Shown here: one piece after another, positions 24,994 through 32,282 of the stretch
Numbering within the stretch: position 1 is the first letter of the stretch
Layout: each line of letters opens with the position of its first letter
NCBI GenBank assembly: GCA_000702025.1
Contig: KL370851.1
Span: 326,005-390,004, forward strand
Direction of reading: 5' to 3'
Origin: Blautia schinkii DSM 10518
Lineage (GTDB): Bacteria > Bacillota > Clostridia > Lachnospirales > Lachnospiraceae
Length of the DNA stretch: 64,000 nucleotides
Notes under the pieces: model-generated
What the model was told of the DNA's origin: nothing
What the model saw: only the letters and a program-made list of their open reading frames with translations
The model's database searches: none
Program-made: the position numbers and the translations under genes

Positions 24994-25612
24994 AGGTGTT
25001 TTAGTTGTGGTATCAGGCTTTTCCGGCGCCGGCAAGGGCACGGTTATGAAGCGGCTTCTGGAGAAATATGACAATTATGCGTTGTCCATATCGGTTACCA
25101 CCAGGAATCCGCGCCCGGGGGAAGAGGACGGGAGAGAATATTTTTTCCGTTCCAGGGAAGAATTCGAGAAGCTCATCCACGATGACGCGCTCATCGAATA
25201 TGCACAGTATGTAGAGAATTATTACGGAACACCCCGTTCCTATGTGGAACAGCAGCTTCTGGCAGGAAAAGATGTAATCCTGGAGATTGAGATTCAGGGT
25301 GCGATGAAGGTAAAAGAAAAGATCCCGGAGGCGCTGATGGTATTTGTCACCCCGCCCTCTGTGGAGGAGCTTCAAAGACGTCTTTCGGGCCGCGGCACAG
25401 AGACACCCGAGGTGATCGCCGAGCGGCTTTCAAGAGCCAGCGAGGAAGCAGAAGGAATGGCTGAGTATGACTACCTTCTGGTGAATGACGATATCGAGGA
25501 ATGTGTGGAGACTCTGCATGAAATCATCCAAAGCGAGCATCGCCGAATGACCAGGAATGAAGAGTTTGTACGTACCATCAAGGCGGAAGCCAGGGCATTA
25601 ACCAAAAATTGA
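24986..25612 (+). CDS. gmk: Guanylate kinase
   Basis: Converts GMP and ATP to GDP and ADP in purine metabolism; 208 residues. The P-loop is GFSGAGKGTVMKRL, and the GMP-binding part has SVTTRNPRPGEEDGREYFF and EIEIQGAMKVKE. ATG 24986 is chosen over upstream in-frame codons because MSKGVLVVVSGFSGAGKG is the family start and AAGGGAGAGG lies just before it. It overlaps the end of remA and precedes rpoZ. Confidence 0.97.
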   Translation: MSKGVLVVVSGFSGAGKGTVMKRLLEKYDNYALSISVTTRNPRPGEEDGREYFFRSREEFEKLIHDDALIEYAQYVENYYGTPRSYVEQQLLAGKDVILEIEIQGAMKVKEKIPEALMVFVTPPSVEELQRRLSGRGTETPEVIAERLSRASEEAEGMAEYDYLLVNDDIEECVETLHEIIQSEHRRMTRNEEFVRTIKAEARALTKN

Positions 25613-25661
25613 GCACAACATAATGGCGTATTGCCATTTATTTGAAAGGAGAACTATATCT

Positions 25662-25955
25662 ATGATCCATCCATCTTATTCAGAATTAATTCAGGCAATC
25701 AATACCAATAACGAGGAAGACGACACCATTCTTGTAAACAGCCGTTATTCCTTAGTTCTTGCCACGAGCAAACGTGCGCGTCAGATTATTGCTGGTTCAC
25801 AGCCGCTGGTGGAAGGCGCTGCAGGCAAAAAGCCGCTCTCCATCGCTATTGACGAGCTTTATAAAGGGAAAGTGAGCATCCTCGCCGGACAGAAAGAGGA
25901 AGAAGAGGAACAGCAGCCCACAGCAGAAGAAACAACCACAAACGAAGAAGCATAA
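25662..25955 (+). CDS. rpoZ: RNA polymerase omega subunit
   Basis: A 97-residue omega subunit that helps RNA polymerase assemble. The core is MIHPSYSELIQAIN, SRYSLVLATSKRARQI and KPLSIAIDELYKGKVSI; the tail is acidic and variable, as usual. ATG 25662 follows GAAAGGAGAAC. It closes the remA-gmk-rpoZ group; a small hairpin (25961-25983) separates it from rimO. Confidence 0.96.
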   Translation: MIHPSYSELIQAINTNNEEDDTILVNSRYSLVLATSKRARQIIAGSQPLVEGAAGKKPLSIAIDELYKGKVSILAGQKEEEEEQQPTAEETTTNEEA

Positions 25956-25960
25956 ATGAA

Positions 25961-25983
25961 AAAGGCTGCGGTAGGCAGCCTTT
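25961..25983 (+). terminator. Hairpin between rpoZ and rimO, weak terminator or attenuator
   Basis: AAAGGCTGC / GCAGCCTTT, nine pairs with a five-base loop, six bases after the rpoZ stop. It is followed by AAGTGCG rather than a T run, so read-through into rimO is likely. Confidence 0.55.
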
Positions 25984-26002
25984 AAGTGCGTTAGGAGTTT
26001 AC

Positions 26003-27340
26003 ATGAAATTACTATTCATATCATTAGGCTGTGATAAAAACCTGGTGGATTCCGAGGAAATGCTTGGTCTGCTCACCAGGAACGGTCATGAGATTGTGGA
26101 CGATGAGACGCAGGCGGAGGCCATCATTATCAATACCTGCTGTTTCATCAATGATGCCAAGGAAGAAAGTGTGGAGACCATCCTTCAGATGGCAGAATAT
26201 AAAAAAGCAGGGAGCTGTAAGGTGCTGATCGTTACGGGATGCATGGCACAGCGCTATCAGAAGGAGATTATGGAGGAAGTGCCGGAGGTAGACGCAGTGC
26301 TGGGCACCACCTCTTACGGAGACATCGTAAAAGCTGTGGAAGAGGCCAGTGCAGGCCGCCGCTTTGAAGAGTTCCGTGATATTGATTATCTTCCCGAGGA
26401 TCAGGGAGGCCGTGTACTCACGACCGGAGGCCATTACGGATATCTGAAGATTGCAGAGGGCTGTGACAAGCACTGTACGTACTGTATCATACCCAAGCTG
26501 CGCGGCAGATTCCGCAGTGTACCTATGGAGCGTCTGATCAGCCAGGCCGCCCTCATGGCGGAGCAGGGAGTGAAGGAACTTATTCTTGTGGCGCAGGAGA
26601 CGACCGTGTACGGGAAAGACATTTATGGTAAGAAGTCTCTACACCTGTTATTAAAAGAGCTTTGCGCAATTAAGGGGATTCGCTGGATACGTATTCTTTA
26701 CTGTTATCCTGAGGAGATTTACGATGAGCTGATCGAGACTATCCGCGATGAAGGAAAAATCTGTCATTATCTAGACCTCCCCATTCAGCATGCCAGCGAC
26801 CGCATTTTAAAAAGAATGGGACGGCGTACCACAAAGGCCGAGCTTACAGAAATCATAAATAAGCTTAGGCAGGAGATTCCGGATATTGTGCTGCGCACCA
26901 CGCTGATCACAGGCTTTCCGGGAGAGACACAGGAGGACCATGAAGAGCTGATGGAATTTGTGGATGAGATGGAGTTTGACCGTCTCGGCGTATTCACTTA
27001 TTCCCCGGAGGAGGATACCCCGGCAGCGGTTATGGAGGATCAGGTGCCTGAGGAAGTGAAGGAAGAAAGACGCGATGAGCTGATGGAGCTTCAGCAGGAG
27101 ATTTCTTTGGATAAAGGGAACAATCGTATCGGCCAGGAGCTTCTGGTAATGATAGAGGGTAAGGTTTCCGGCGAGAGTGCATATATCGGAAGGACATACG
27201 GAGACGCCCCTAAGGTTGACGGCTATATATTCGTACAGACAGGAGAATTGCTGATGACCGGTGATTTCGCCAGGGTCCGTGTGACAGGCGCGCTGGAATA
27301 TGATTTGATAGGAGTGTTGAGAGATGAATACACCGAATAA
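26003..27340 (+). CDS. rimO: Ribosomal protein S12 methylthiotransferase
   Basis: Radical SAM enzyme that adds a methylthio group to an aspartate of ribosomal protein S12. The 445 residues show the N-terminal cluster cysteines (SLGCDKNLVDSE, NTCCFIN, VTGCMAQ), the radical SAM motif GCDKHCTYCIIPKLRGRFRS and a C-terminal TRAM-like domain. SLGCDKNLVDSE separates RimO from MiaB. Its 3' end overlaps pgsA by 17 bases, so the two are translationally linked. Confidence 0.95.
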   Translation: MKLLFISLGCDKNLVDSEEMLGLLTRNGHEIVDDETQAEAIIINTCCFINDAKEESVETILQMAEYKKAGSCKVLIVTGCMAQRYQKEIMEEVPEVDAVLGTTSYGDIVKAVEEASAGRRFEEFRDIDYLPEDQGGRVLTTGGHYGYLKIAEGCDKHCTYCIIPKLRGRFRSVPMERLISQAALMAEQGVKELILVAQETTVYGKDIYGKKSLHLLLKELCAIKGIRWIRILYCYPEEIYDELIETIRDEGKICHYLDLPIQHASDRILKRMGRRTTKAELTEIINKLRQEIPDIVLRTTLITGFPGETQEDHEELMEFVDEMEFDRLGVFTYSPEEDTPAAVMEDQVPEEVKEERRDELMELQQEISLDKGNNRIGQELLVMIEGKVSGESAYIGRTYGDAPKVDGYIFVQTGELLMTGDFARVRVTGALEYDLIGVLRDEYTE

Positions 27341-27863
27341 ATTGACAATTGCCAGAATGGTACTGGTCCCATTTCTTGTGTTCTTTATGCTCTCTGGATG
27401 GGGCGGGGATGCCAACCGCTATATCTCACTGGCTATATTTGTGGTGGCAAGTGTGACGGACTGGTTTGACGGACATTTGGCCAGGAAATATAAGCTGGTT
27501 ACAAACTTTGGGAAGTTTATGGATCCGCTGGCTGATAAGCTGCTGGTATGCTCGGCGATCATCTGTCTTGTGGAAATGGACCGCCTGGAGGCTTGGATCG
27601 TCATTATAATCATTGCAAGAGAATTTATTATCAGTGGGTTCCGTCTGATCGCGGCAGAGAGCGGAGTCGTCATAGCAGCCAACTACTGGGGGAAATTTAA
27701 GACAGTTTCCCAGATGATCATGATCATTCTACTGATTCTTGATTACAAAGGCTTCTTTGCAATACTGGCAGAGATTTTCGTGTGGTTGTCTCTGGCTTTG
27801 ACTGTAATCTCTCTGGCAACTTATATATGGCAGAATAGAAAAGTTTTATCCATGCAGGAATAA
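27324..27863 (+). CDS. pgsA: CDP-diacylglycerol-glycerol-3-phosphate 3-phosphatidyltransferase
   Basis: Membrane enzyme that makes phosphatidylglycerol phosphate, the committed step to phosphatidylglycerol. The CDP-alcohol phosphotransferase motif is complete: DGHLARKYKLVTNFGKFMDP followed by LADK. About five hydrophobic segments fit its 179 residues. It overlaps the end of rimO and precedes cinA, an order common in Firmicutes. Its product feeds cardiolipin synthase, encoded at 39306. Confidence 0.96.
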   Translation: MNTPNKLTIARMVLVPFLVFFMLSGWGGDANRYISLAIFVVASVTDWFDGHLARKYKLVTNFGKFMDPLADKLLVCSAIICLVEMDRLEAWIVIIIIAREFIISGFRLIAAESGVVIAANYWGKFKTVSQMIMIILLILDYKGFFAILAEIFVWLSLALTVISLATYIWQNRKVLSMQE

Positions 27864-27939
27864 AAGCGTGGCGAGTCCAGGGATACGATGAGGCCGTGGT
27901 TTCACATACATACGGCCGGTAGAGAGGAAGGAAATATCT

Positions 27940-29208
27940 ATGATTACTGAACTGATATCGGTAGGTACTGAGATACTGCTGGGCAATATTGTAAACACGA
28001 ACAGTGCGTATCTTTCTGAAAAATGCGCGGAGCTTGGTCTCTCCGTTTATTACCAGGGAGTGGTGGGCGACAATGAAGAGCGGATGAAGCTTGTGATTCA
28101 AACCGCTATTGAGCGCTCCGATGTAGTGATACTCACCGGAGGACTGGGGCCTACAGAGGACGATATGACAAAAGAGGTGACAGCCGGGCTCCTGGGCCTG
28201 CCGCTGGTTGAGGACGCCCACACCAAAGAGCGTTTGGAAAAATACCTCAAGGAATACGAAAACAATAATGCACAGCGCCGCATCACTGCAAATAATTATA
28301 AGCAGGCGCTTGTTCCGGAAGGTGCGCTGATTCTAGACAATCACAACGGCACGGCTCCGGGACTTATTATAGAGAAAAACGGAAAAACCGTTGTACTTCT
28401 CCCAGGTCCGCCCGATGAGATGAAACCTCTGTTTGAGGAGGAGGTATTCCCTTACCTGCGTAAAAAGCAGCCGGAGGTCATTTACTCCCAGATGGTGAAA
28501 ATCTGCGGCATTGGAGAGAGCCAGGTAGCAGAGGAGGTTCAGGACCTCATAGATAAGCAGACAAATCCTACGATTGCTCCTTATGCAAAGATTGGCGAAG
28601 TGCATCTGCGCATTACAGCCAAGGGAGAAAATGAAAAAGAGTGTAAAAAGCTCATTAAGCCCATTGTACGTGAGCTAAAGGAACGCTTCGGCAAAAATAT
28701 ATTTGCCACAGACGAGGATAAATCTCTGGAAGAGGCGATTGTAGATATGCTCAAGGACCAGGGGCTTACCCTGGCACTTGCGGAATCCTGTACAGGAGGA
28801 GAGATTTCTGCAAGAATCGTCAATGTATCGGGTGCGTCCGATGTGTTTACCCATGGTTTTGTGACATACAGTAACCGGGCGAAGCGCAAATGTCTGGGTG
28901 TAAAGAAATCCACGCTTAAGCTGGAGGGTGCTGTCTCTGCCAAATGTGCCAAGGAGATGGCGCGAGGCGGCTGCTATTTCTCAGGTGCGGATATCTGCCT
29001 TTCCATTACCGGTCTGGCAGGACCCGGAGGCGGCACGAAGGAGCTTCCTGTAGGGACTGTGTTTATGGGCTGCTGCTACAACAGCAAGGTCATTACCCAG
29101 GAATATCATTTCAGCGGAAACCGCAGCAAGATTCGTGAGCAGGCAACTGCGCACGCACTGGCCCTTCTTCGTGAATGCATCATGGAGGGCATCAGTAAAA
29201 AAGGATAA
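27940..29208 (+). CDS. cinA: CinA-family competence/damage-inducible protein, NMN deamidase domain
   Basis: A 422-residue two-domain protein. The N-terminal MoaB/Mog-like domain starts ELISVGTEILLGNIVNTNS and has LTGGLGPTEDDMT; the C-terminal domain (from about residue 265) has LALAESCTGGEISARI and TGLAGPGGGTKELPVGTV of the nicotinamide-nucleotide amidase family, which recycles NMN toward NAD. ATG 27940 follows GAGGAAGGAAATATCT. A strong terminator ends the yicC-to-cinA stretch. Confidence 0.95.
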   Translation: MITELISVGTEILLGNIVNTNSAYLSEKCAELGLSVYYQGVVGDNEERMKLVIQTAIERSDVVILTGGLGPTEDDMTKEVTAGLLGLPLVEDAHTKERLEKYLKEYENNNAQRRITANNYKQALVPEGALILDNHNGTAPGLIIEKNGKTVVLLPGPPDEMKPLFEEEVFPYLRKKQPEVIYSQMVKICGIGESQVAEEVQDLIDKQTNPTIAPYAKIGEVHLRITAKGENEKECKKLIKPIVRELKERFGKNIFATDEDKSLEEAIVDMLKDQGLTLALAESCTGGEISARIVNVSGASDVFTHGFVTYSNRAKRKCLGVKKSTLKLEGAVSAKCAKEMARGGCYFSGADICLSITGLAGPGGGTKELPVGTVFMGCCYNSKVITQEYHFSGNRSKIREQATAHALALLRECIMEGISKKG

Positions 29209-29224
29209 TACCGCCACAGGCGGG

Positions 29225-29251
29225 GGAGCTCGCAAGCGAGCTCCTTTTTTT
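29225..29251 (+). terminator. Rho-independent terminator after cinA
   Basis: Nine-pair stem GGAGCTCGC / GCGAGCTCC with an AA loop, followed by seven T. Confidence 0.92.
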
Positions 29252-29253
29252 CG

Positions 29254-29526
29254 TTATCGGATAAGCTTCATAAGGTTAACTACCCGGTCCAGCTTAGCAG
29301 CTTCCTCGGGAGACTTGCCCATTTTAAGCACTTCTATAATCGTTGAAATCTCATTCGCATTGAAATTCAGCCCGTTATTTTTCCCTTGGTTTGCAGCGGA
29401 CATCAAAAACGGGAGCATATCACTTGCGCTTTTTCCGTTTCCCTGTTCCGCCAGGCTCTGTAAAAGGTCCAGCTTGCTTTTGTCCATCCCTGCAAGCTTA
29501 GGGTTTGTTTTCCAATCGTCACTCAT
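29254..29526 (-). CDS. Small hypothetical protein (90 aa), downstream partner of 29533-29883
   Basis: I do not recognise this family. The product is small, helical and probably cytoplasmic: SKLDLLQSLAEQGNGKSASDML, then NANEISTIIEVLKMGKSPEEAA. There is no signal peptide or membrane segment. ATG 29526 follows AAAGGATG with good spacing; TTG 29530 would add two residues. It begins six bases after the upstream gene's stop, so the two form one operon. The helical EEAAKLDRVVNLMKLI end resembles the RRKLDQMVNMM end of its partner, which hints at common ancestry or interaction. Confidence 0.72.
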   Translation of the reverse strand: MSDDWKTNPKLAGMDKSKLDLLQSLAEQGNGKSASDMLPFLMSAANQGKNNGLNFNANEISTIIEVLKMGKSPEEAAKLDRVVNLMKLIR

Positions 29527-29532
29527 CAGCAA

Positions 29533-29883
29533 TCATCCTTTCTTATCCGGATTATCATTCATCAACTGAAGCATTTGTACCATTGCCATCATATTTACCA
29601 TCTGGTCCAGCTTGCGTCTGCTTTCCCCATAGCAGAATCTTCGGATGTCCTCGATCATATCCAGAGGCTCGGCAGAGGGAGAGGCGGCAGCACACATCTG
29701 CATTCCCCGGTTGGCGGGAGAGAAAAGCGTCAGAGTGTTAGCAAGCTCCCTGGCCTTTGTATACACGGATAAAACCTGCTGGCCCTGGGGAGGCAAATAA
29801 GGAATGGCTGCTTTAAGCATCTGGTCACTGTCAGAGCCAACCATCTGGTCCAGTGTTGTCTGAGAGATAAATTCCTGATCCAT
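29533..29883 (-). CDS. Small hypothetical protein (116 aa), first gene of a two-gene operon
   Basis: Function unknown. The protein has QEFISQTTLDQMVGSDSDQMLKA as start, a central VLSVYTKARELANTLTLF helix and a methionine-rich C-terminal helix (KLDQMVNMMAMVQMLQLM). No signal sequence is seen. The operon converges on cinA and ends at its terminator. Sequence bias and the tight link to the next gene support it as real coding sequence. No other role can be inferred from the neighbours. Confidence 0.72.
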   Translation of the reverse strand: MDQEFISQTTLDQMVGSDSDQMLKAAIPYLPPQGQQVLSVYTKARELANTLTLFSPANRGMQMCAAASPSAEPLDMIEDIRRFCYGESRRKLDQMVNMMAMVQMLQLMNDNPDKKG

Positions 29884-30025
29884 ATAAAGATTCCTTTTTC
29901 CTAAATACTATGTTTTATAATTATAAAATATGACGGAGAGCCTTGTCCTGACATATCATAATATGAGAACACTCATTTAATCTCTGTCATACAAAGACGG
30001 AGGAACAGAAAGGACAGCAGTATCA

Positions 30026-30160
30026 ATGGATGAAAAAAAAGAAAAATTGATCATAGACGGAAACGCTTTTTATGAATTGGATTTAGAATGTCTGGAGGTA
30101 AAACGCAGAGCAAGAGAGGAGGCAGAGAAAAGAAAGCGGCAGAAAAGGCAGAGGAAATAA
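30026..30160 (+). CDS. Small basic protein (44 aa) with its own terminator
   Basis: A short gene reading MDEKKEKLIIDGNAFYELDL and then a strongly basic helix rich in R, K and E up to KRQKRQRK. AAAGGA lies 11 bases before ATG 30026. The stop codon sits in the loop of a strong terminator, so transcription ends right at the coding end, which argues for a real single-gene unit. No family is recognised; the basic tail suggests nucleic-acid or ribosome contact, which is a guess. The 140 bases upstream hold no clear consensus promoter. Confidence 0.62.
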   Translation: MDEKKEKLIIDGNAFYELDLECLEVKRRAREEAEKRKRQKRQRK

Positions 30161-30176
30161 CCTCTGCCTTTTCTTT
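30143..30176 (+). terminator. Rho-independent terminator overlapping the stop of the 44-aa gene
   Basis: Stem AAAAGGCAGAGG / CCTCTGCCTTTT (12 pairs), loop AAATAA, followed by CTTT. The loop contains the stop codon. On the minus strand the stem also follows the cysteine-rich gene and is flanked by A/T-rich sequence. Confidence 0.88.
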
Positions 30177-30184
30177 AAACATAA

Positions 30185-30472
30185 TTAGCATCCGCAGCCG
30201 TTTCCGAGCCCGCCGCATAACAGCAATACAATGATGATCCAACAGCAGTCACCGCCGCCGCCGATACCATTGCCGCCGCATCCGTTGTTGTTGCCGCCGC
30301 AGCAGCACAGAAGGATGATGATCCATAAGATACAGCTGCAGGAATTATTTCCGAAGCCTACGTTGTTTCCACATCCACAGCCTGCGTTATTTCCGCATCC
30401 GCAATTGCTCTCACATCCACATCCGCATCTTTCCTCACCACATCCACAGTTTGTAGCAGCTAAATCACTCAT
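30185..30472 (-). CDS. Cysteine/glycine-rich small protein (chorion class high-cysteine type)
   Basis: A 95-residue protein with 20 cysteines, mostly in CGCG, GCGC and CCC runs, plus glycine and asparagine. Two short hydrophobic stretches (ILWIIILL and WIIIVLLL) interrupt the cysteine blocks. I associate such proteins in Clostridia with the chorion class high-cysteine label, whose function is not established. A spore-coat, metal-binding or membrane-peptide role is possible. GGAGG lies eight bases before ATG 30472, so translation is well supported. The opposite strand also stays open but its His/Pro-rich product is an artefact of these repeats. Confidence 0.8.
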   Translation of the reverse strand: MSDLAATNCGCGEERCGCGCESNCGCGNNAGCGCGNNVGFGNNSCSCILWIIILLCCCGGNNNGCGGNGIGGGGDCCWIIIVLLLCGGLGNGCGC

Positions 30473-30646
30473 TTATAAGTCCTCCAAATTTTGTTTACAC
30501 TCCATACTATGTTGAGCGGTGAGAATGTGTTACAAAACTGGGAGCAGGTTTTTTTAGTAATCTTTTATTGCCGTGAAAATGCTGTGAAAATTGCCGCGAA
30601 AAATGTCGCGAATGGCGTGAGCGGATGGCAATTACGAACAATTTAG

Positions 30647-30675
30647 TTGACAGTAACTATTGCTTCGTATATAAT
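30647..30675 (+). promoter_or_regulatory. Consensus sigma-A promoter of the cell-wall hydrolase gene
   Basis: TTGACA (30647-30652), 17-base spacer, TATAAT (30670-30675). It predicts a leader of roughly 80 bases. Confidence 0.88.
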
Positions 30676-30763
30676 AAAATCAAATGTAATATTTTTGTAA
30701 TGTTTGAAATGGATTCGACATAAATAGCTAATTTTATGAAAGAAGCGAGGAATGAGATATCAT

Positions 30764-32098
30764 ATGAAAAGACTATCATGGAAGAACTTTTTCCGTGCAT
30801 TACTTCTGGCCCTGCTGGTATCTGCGGCGTGTGGAAGTGTGGCTGCCCCGGCAAGGGAGGTTCAGGCTGCAACCGCAGGATTTAAAACAACAGGCGGTAA
30901 AACCTATTACATAAAGAAGGACGGCACGAAGCAGAAAGGATGGCTGACGCTAAACGGTAAGAAGTATTATTTTAATACGAAGACCGGCGTACAGCTTAAG
31001 GGCTGGCAGAAGGACAAAGCAGGTAAGAAAATCCGTTATTTCACAAAGGGCCAGGGATATATGGTCACCGGCTTTCTTACAGACAGTGCAGATCATACCA
31101 GATATTTTGAAAAAGATACCGGCCTGATGGTAAGAGGGTGGATGAAGGACAGCTCCGGCAATAAATACTATTTTACCAGCGGGGAAGGCGTAATGGCCAA
31201 GGGCTGGCTTAGTAATAGTAAGGGAGATACCAGATATTTTAACAAAAAGAATGGTATTATGTATGTAGGACTCAAAAAAATCGGTTCTTACTATTACTAC
31301 TTTGCTAAGAGCAACGGAATCCGCTATCAGAAGGGCTTCGGTAACGTGGGGAAGAAGAAATACTATTTCAGCCCCAAAAACGGACGGGCCCAGACAGGCT
31401 GGATGACACTTGACGGCAAGAAGTATTACTTCAATGATAAGGGCGAAATGTACTATGACACCTCTCAGAAGGTGGACGGTAAGAATTACATTTTTGACAC
31501 CAACGGTGTAGCTACGGAATCTGAGTATGAGATCAGCGGGAATCTGGTCAAGGTCTCTGATAAGAACGGTACTTTTTCCATGGTTAAGGAGTTTATCACT
31601 CACCCTGGCATTGCCAACGGAGAAGTGAGCGATGTGGAGCTGCTTGCCGCACTCTGTGAGTCTGAGGCAGGAAACCAGGGAAAGGAAGGCATGATTGCCG
31701 CGGCAATGTGCGTATTGAACCGTACGATTTATGAAAAGAAAGAATTTCCCTCCAGTCTCCGGTATAATATTTATCTATCACTGCCTTCAAAGGATTATCC
31801 TCAGTATTCGGTGGTGAGGGACGGGGCGCTTCTTAAGAAGCTTAATGGACAGTATTACAATCGTGCACTGGCGTTTGAGGCCGCCCAGGAGGCGCTTGAT
31901 ATTTATAAGAAGCATGTGCAGACCGGCGCAGCCAGAAAGATTTCCGGAATTAAGCTGCCTGCCAAGAAGAAAAATGATTTCGATTATATGTATTTCATGA
32001 TGGAGAGTTCTTTCTGGAAACAGGACCTCAATTTCAACAAACTGGACAAATTCCTGTATAAGGACCATATGTTTTTTGTAGATTGGATTTCTCCGTGA
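30764..32098 (+). CDS. Secreted cell-wall hydrolase: cell-wall-binding repeats plus SleB-like catalytic domain
   Basis: An exported protein of 444 residues. After the signal peptide (FRALLLALLVSAACGSVAAP) come about nine choline-binding-type repeats of 20-30 residues (GKTYYIKKDGTKQKGW, GKKYYFNTKTGVQLKGW and so on). The C-terminal ~170 residues resemble the SleB/CwlJ hydrolase_2 domain (DVELLAALCESEAGNQG, AAAMCVLNRTI), which cuts peptidoglycan. Probable role: wall-attached remodelling enzyme. Two in-frame ATG codons exist; 30764 gives the cleaner signal peptide, 30752 adds four residues, and the GAGG site fits neither ideally. Confidence 0.87.
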   Translation: MKRLSWKNFFRALLLALLVSAACGSVAAPAREVQAATAGFKTTGGKTYYIKKDGTKQKGWLTLNGKKYYFNTKTGVQLKGWQKDKAGKKIRYFTKGQGYMVTGFLTDSADHTRYFEKDTGLMVRGWMKDSSGNKYYFTSGEGVMAKGWLSNSKGDTRYFNKKNGIMYVGLKKIGSYYYYFAKSNGIRYQKGFGNVGKKKYYFSPKNGRAQTGWMTLDGKKYYFNDKGEMYYDTSQKVDGKNYIFDTNGVATESEYEISGNLVKVSDKNGTFSMVKEFITHPGIANGEVSDVELLAALCESEAGNQGKEGMIAAAMCVLNRTIYEKKEFPSSLRYNIYLSLPSKDYPQYSVVRDGALLKKLNGQYYNRALAFEAAQEALDIYKKHVQTGAARKISGIKLPAKKKNDFDYMYFMMESSFWKQDLNFNKLDKFLYKDHMFFVDWISP

Positions 32099-32151
32099 TA
32101 GTATACAGAGATGATATTTTCGGACGCTTTGTAAAATAAGTTAAATGGGAT

Positions 32152-32187
32152 AAAGAGGATCTTTCCGAGAGGAGGGTCCTCTTTTAG
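32152..32187 (+). terminator. Terminator after the cell-wall hydrolase
   Basis: AAAGAGGA (32152-32159) pairs with TCCTCTTT (32177-32184), followed by a T. Confidence 0.7.
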
Positions 32188-32220
32188 ATGTATTGCATAA
32201 TTTTCTGCCTAAAACAATTC

Positions 32221-32249
32221 TTGGAAATGACAGACAGTTATGGTATGAT
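32221..32249 (+). promoter_or_regulatory. Probable sigma-A promoter for the MutS-like/rnhA operon
   Basis: TTGGAA (32221-32226), 17-base spacer, TATGAT (32244-32249), 33 bases before the start codon. Confidence 0.68.
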
Positions 32250-32282
32250 ATGTCCATCATAGTCCTTAGGAAAGGAGATTTT

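Noticed and set aside
30231..30515. His/Pro-rich protein on the plus strand
   Set aside because: Mirror of the cysteine/glycine-rich gene, which has the ribosome site and family resemblance on the other strand.
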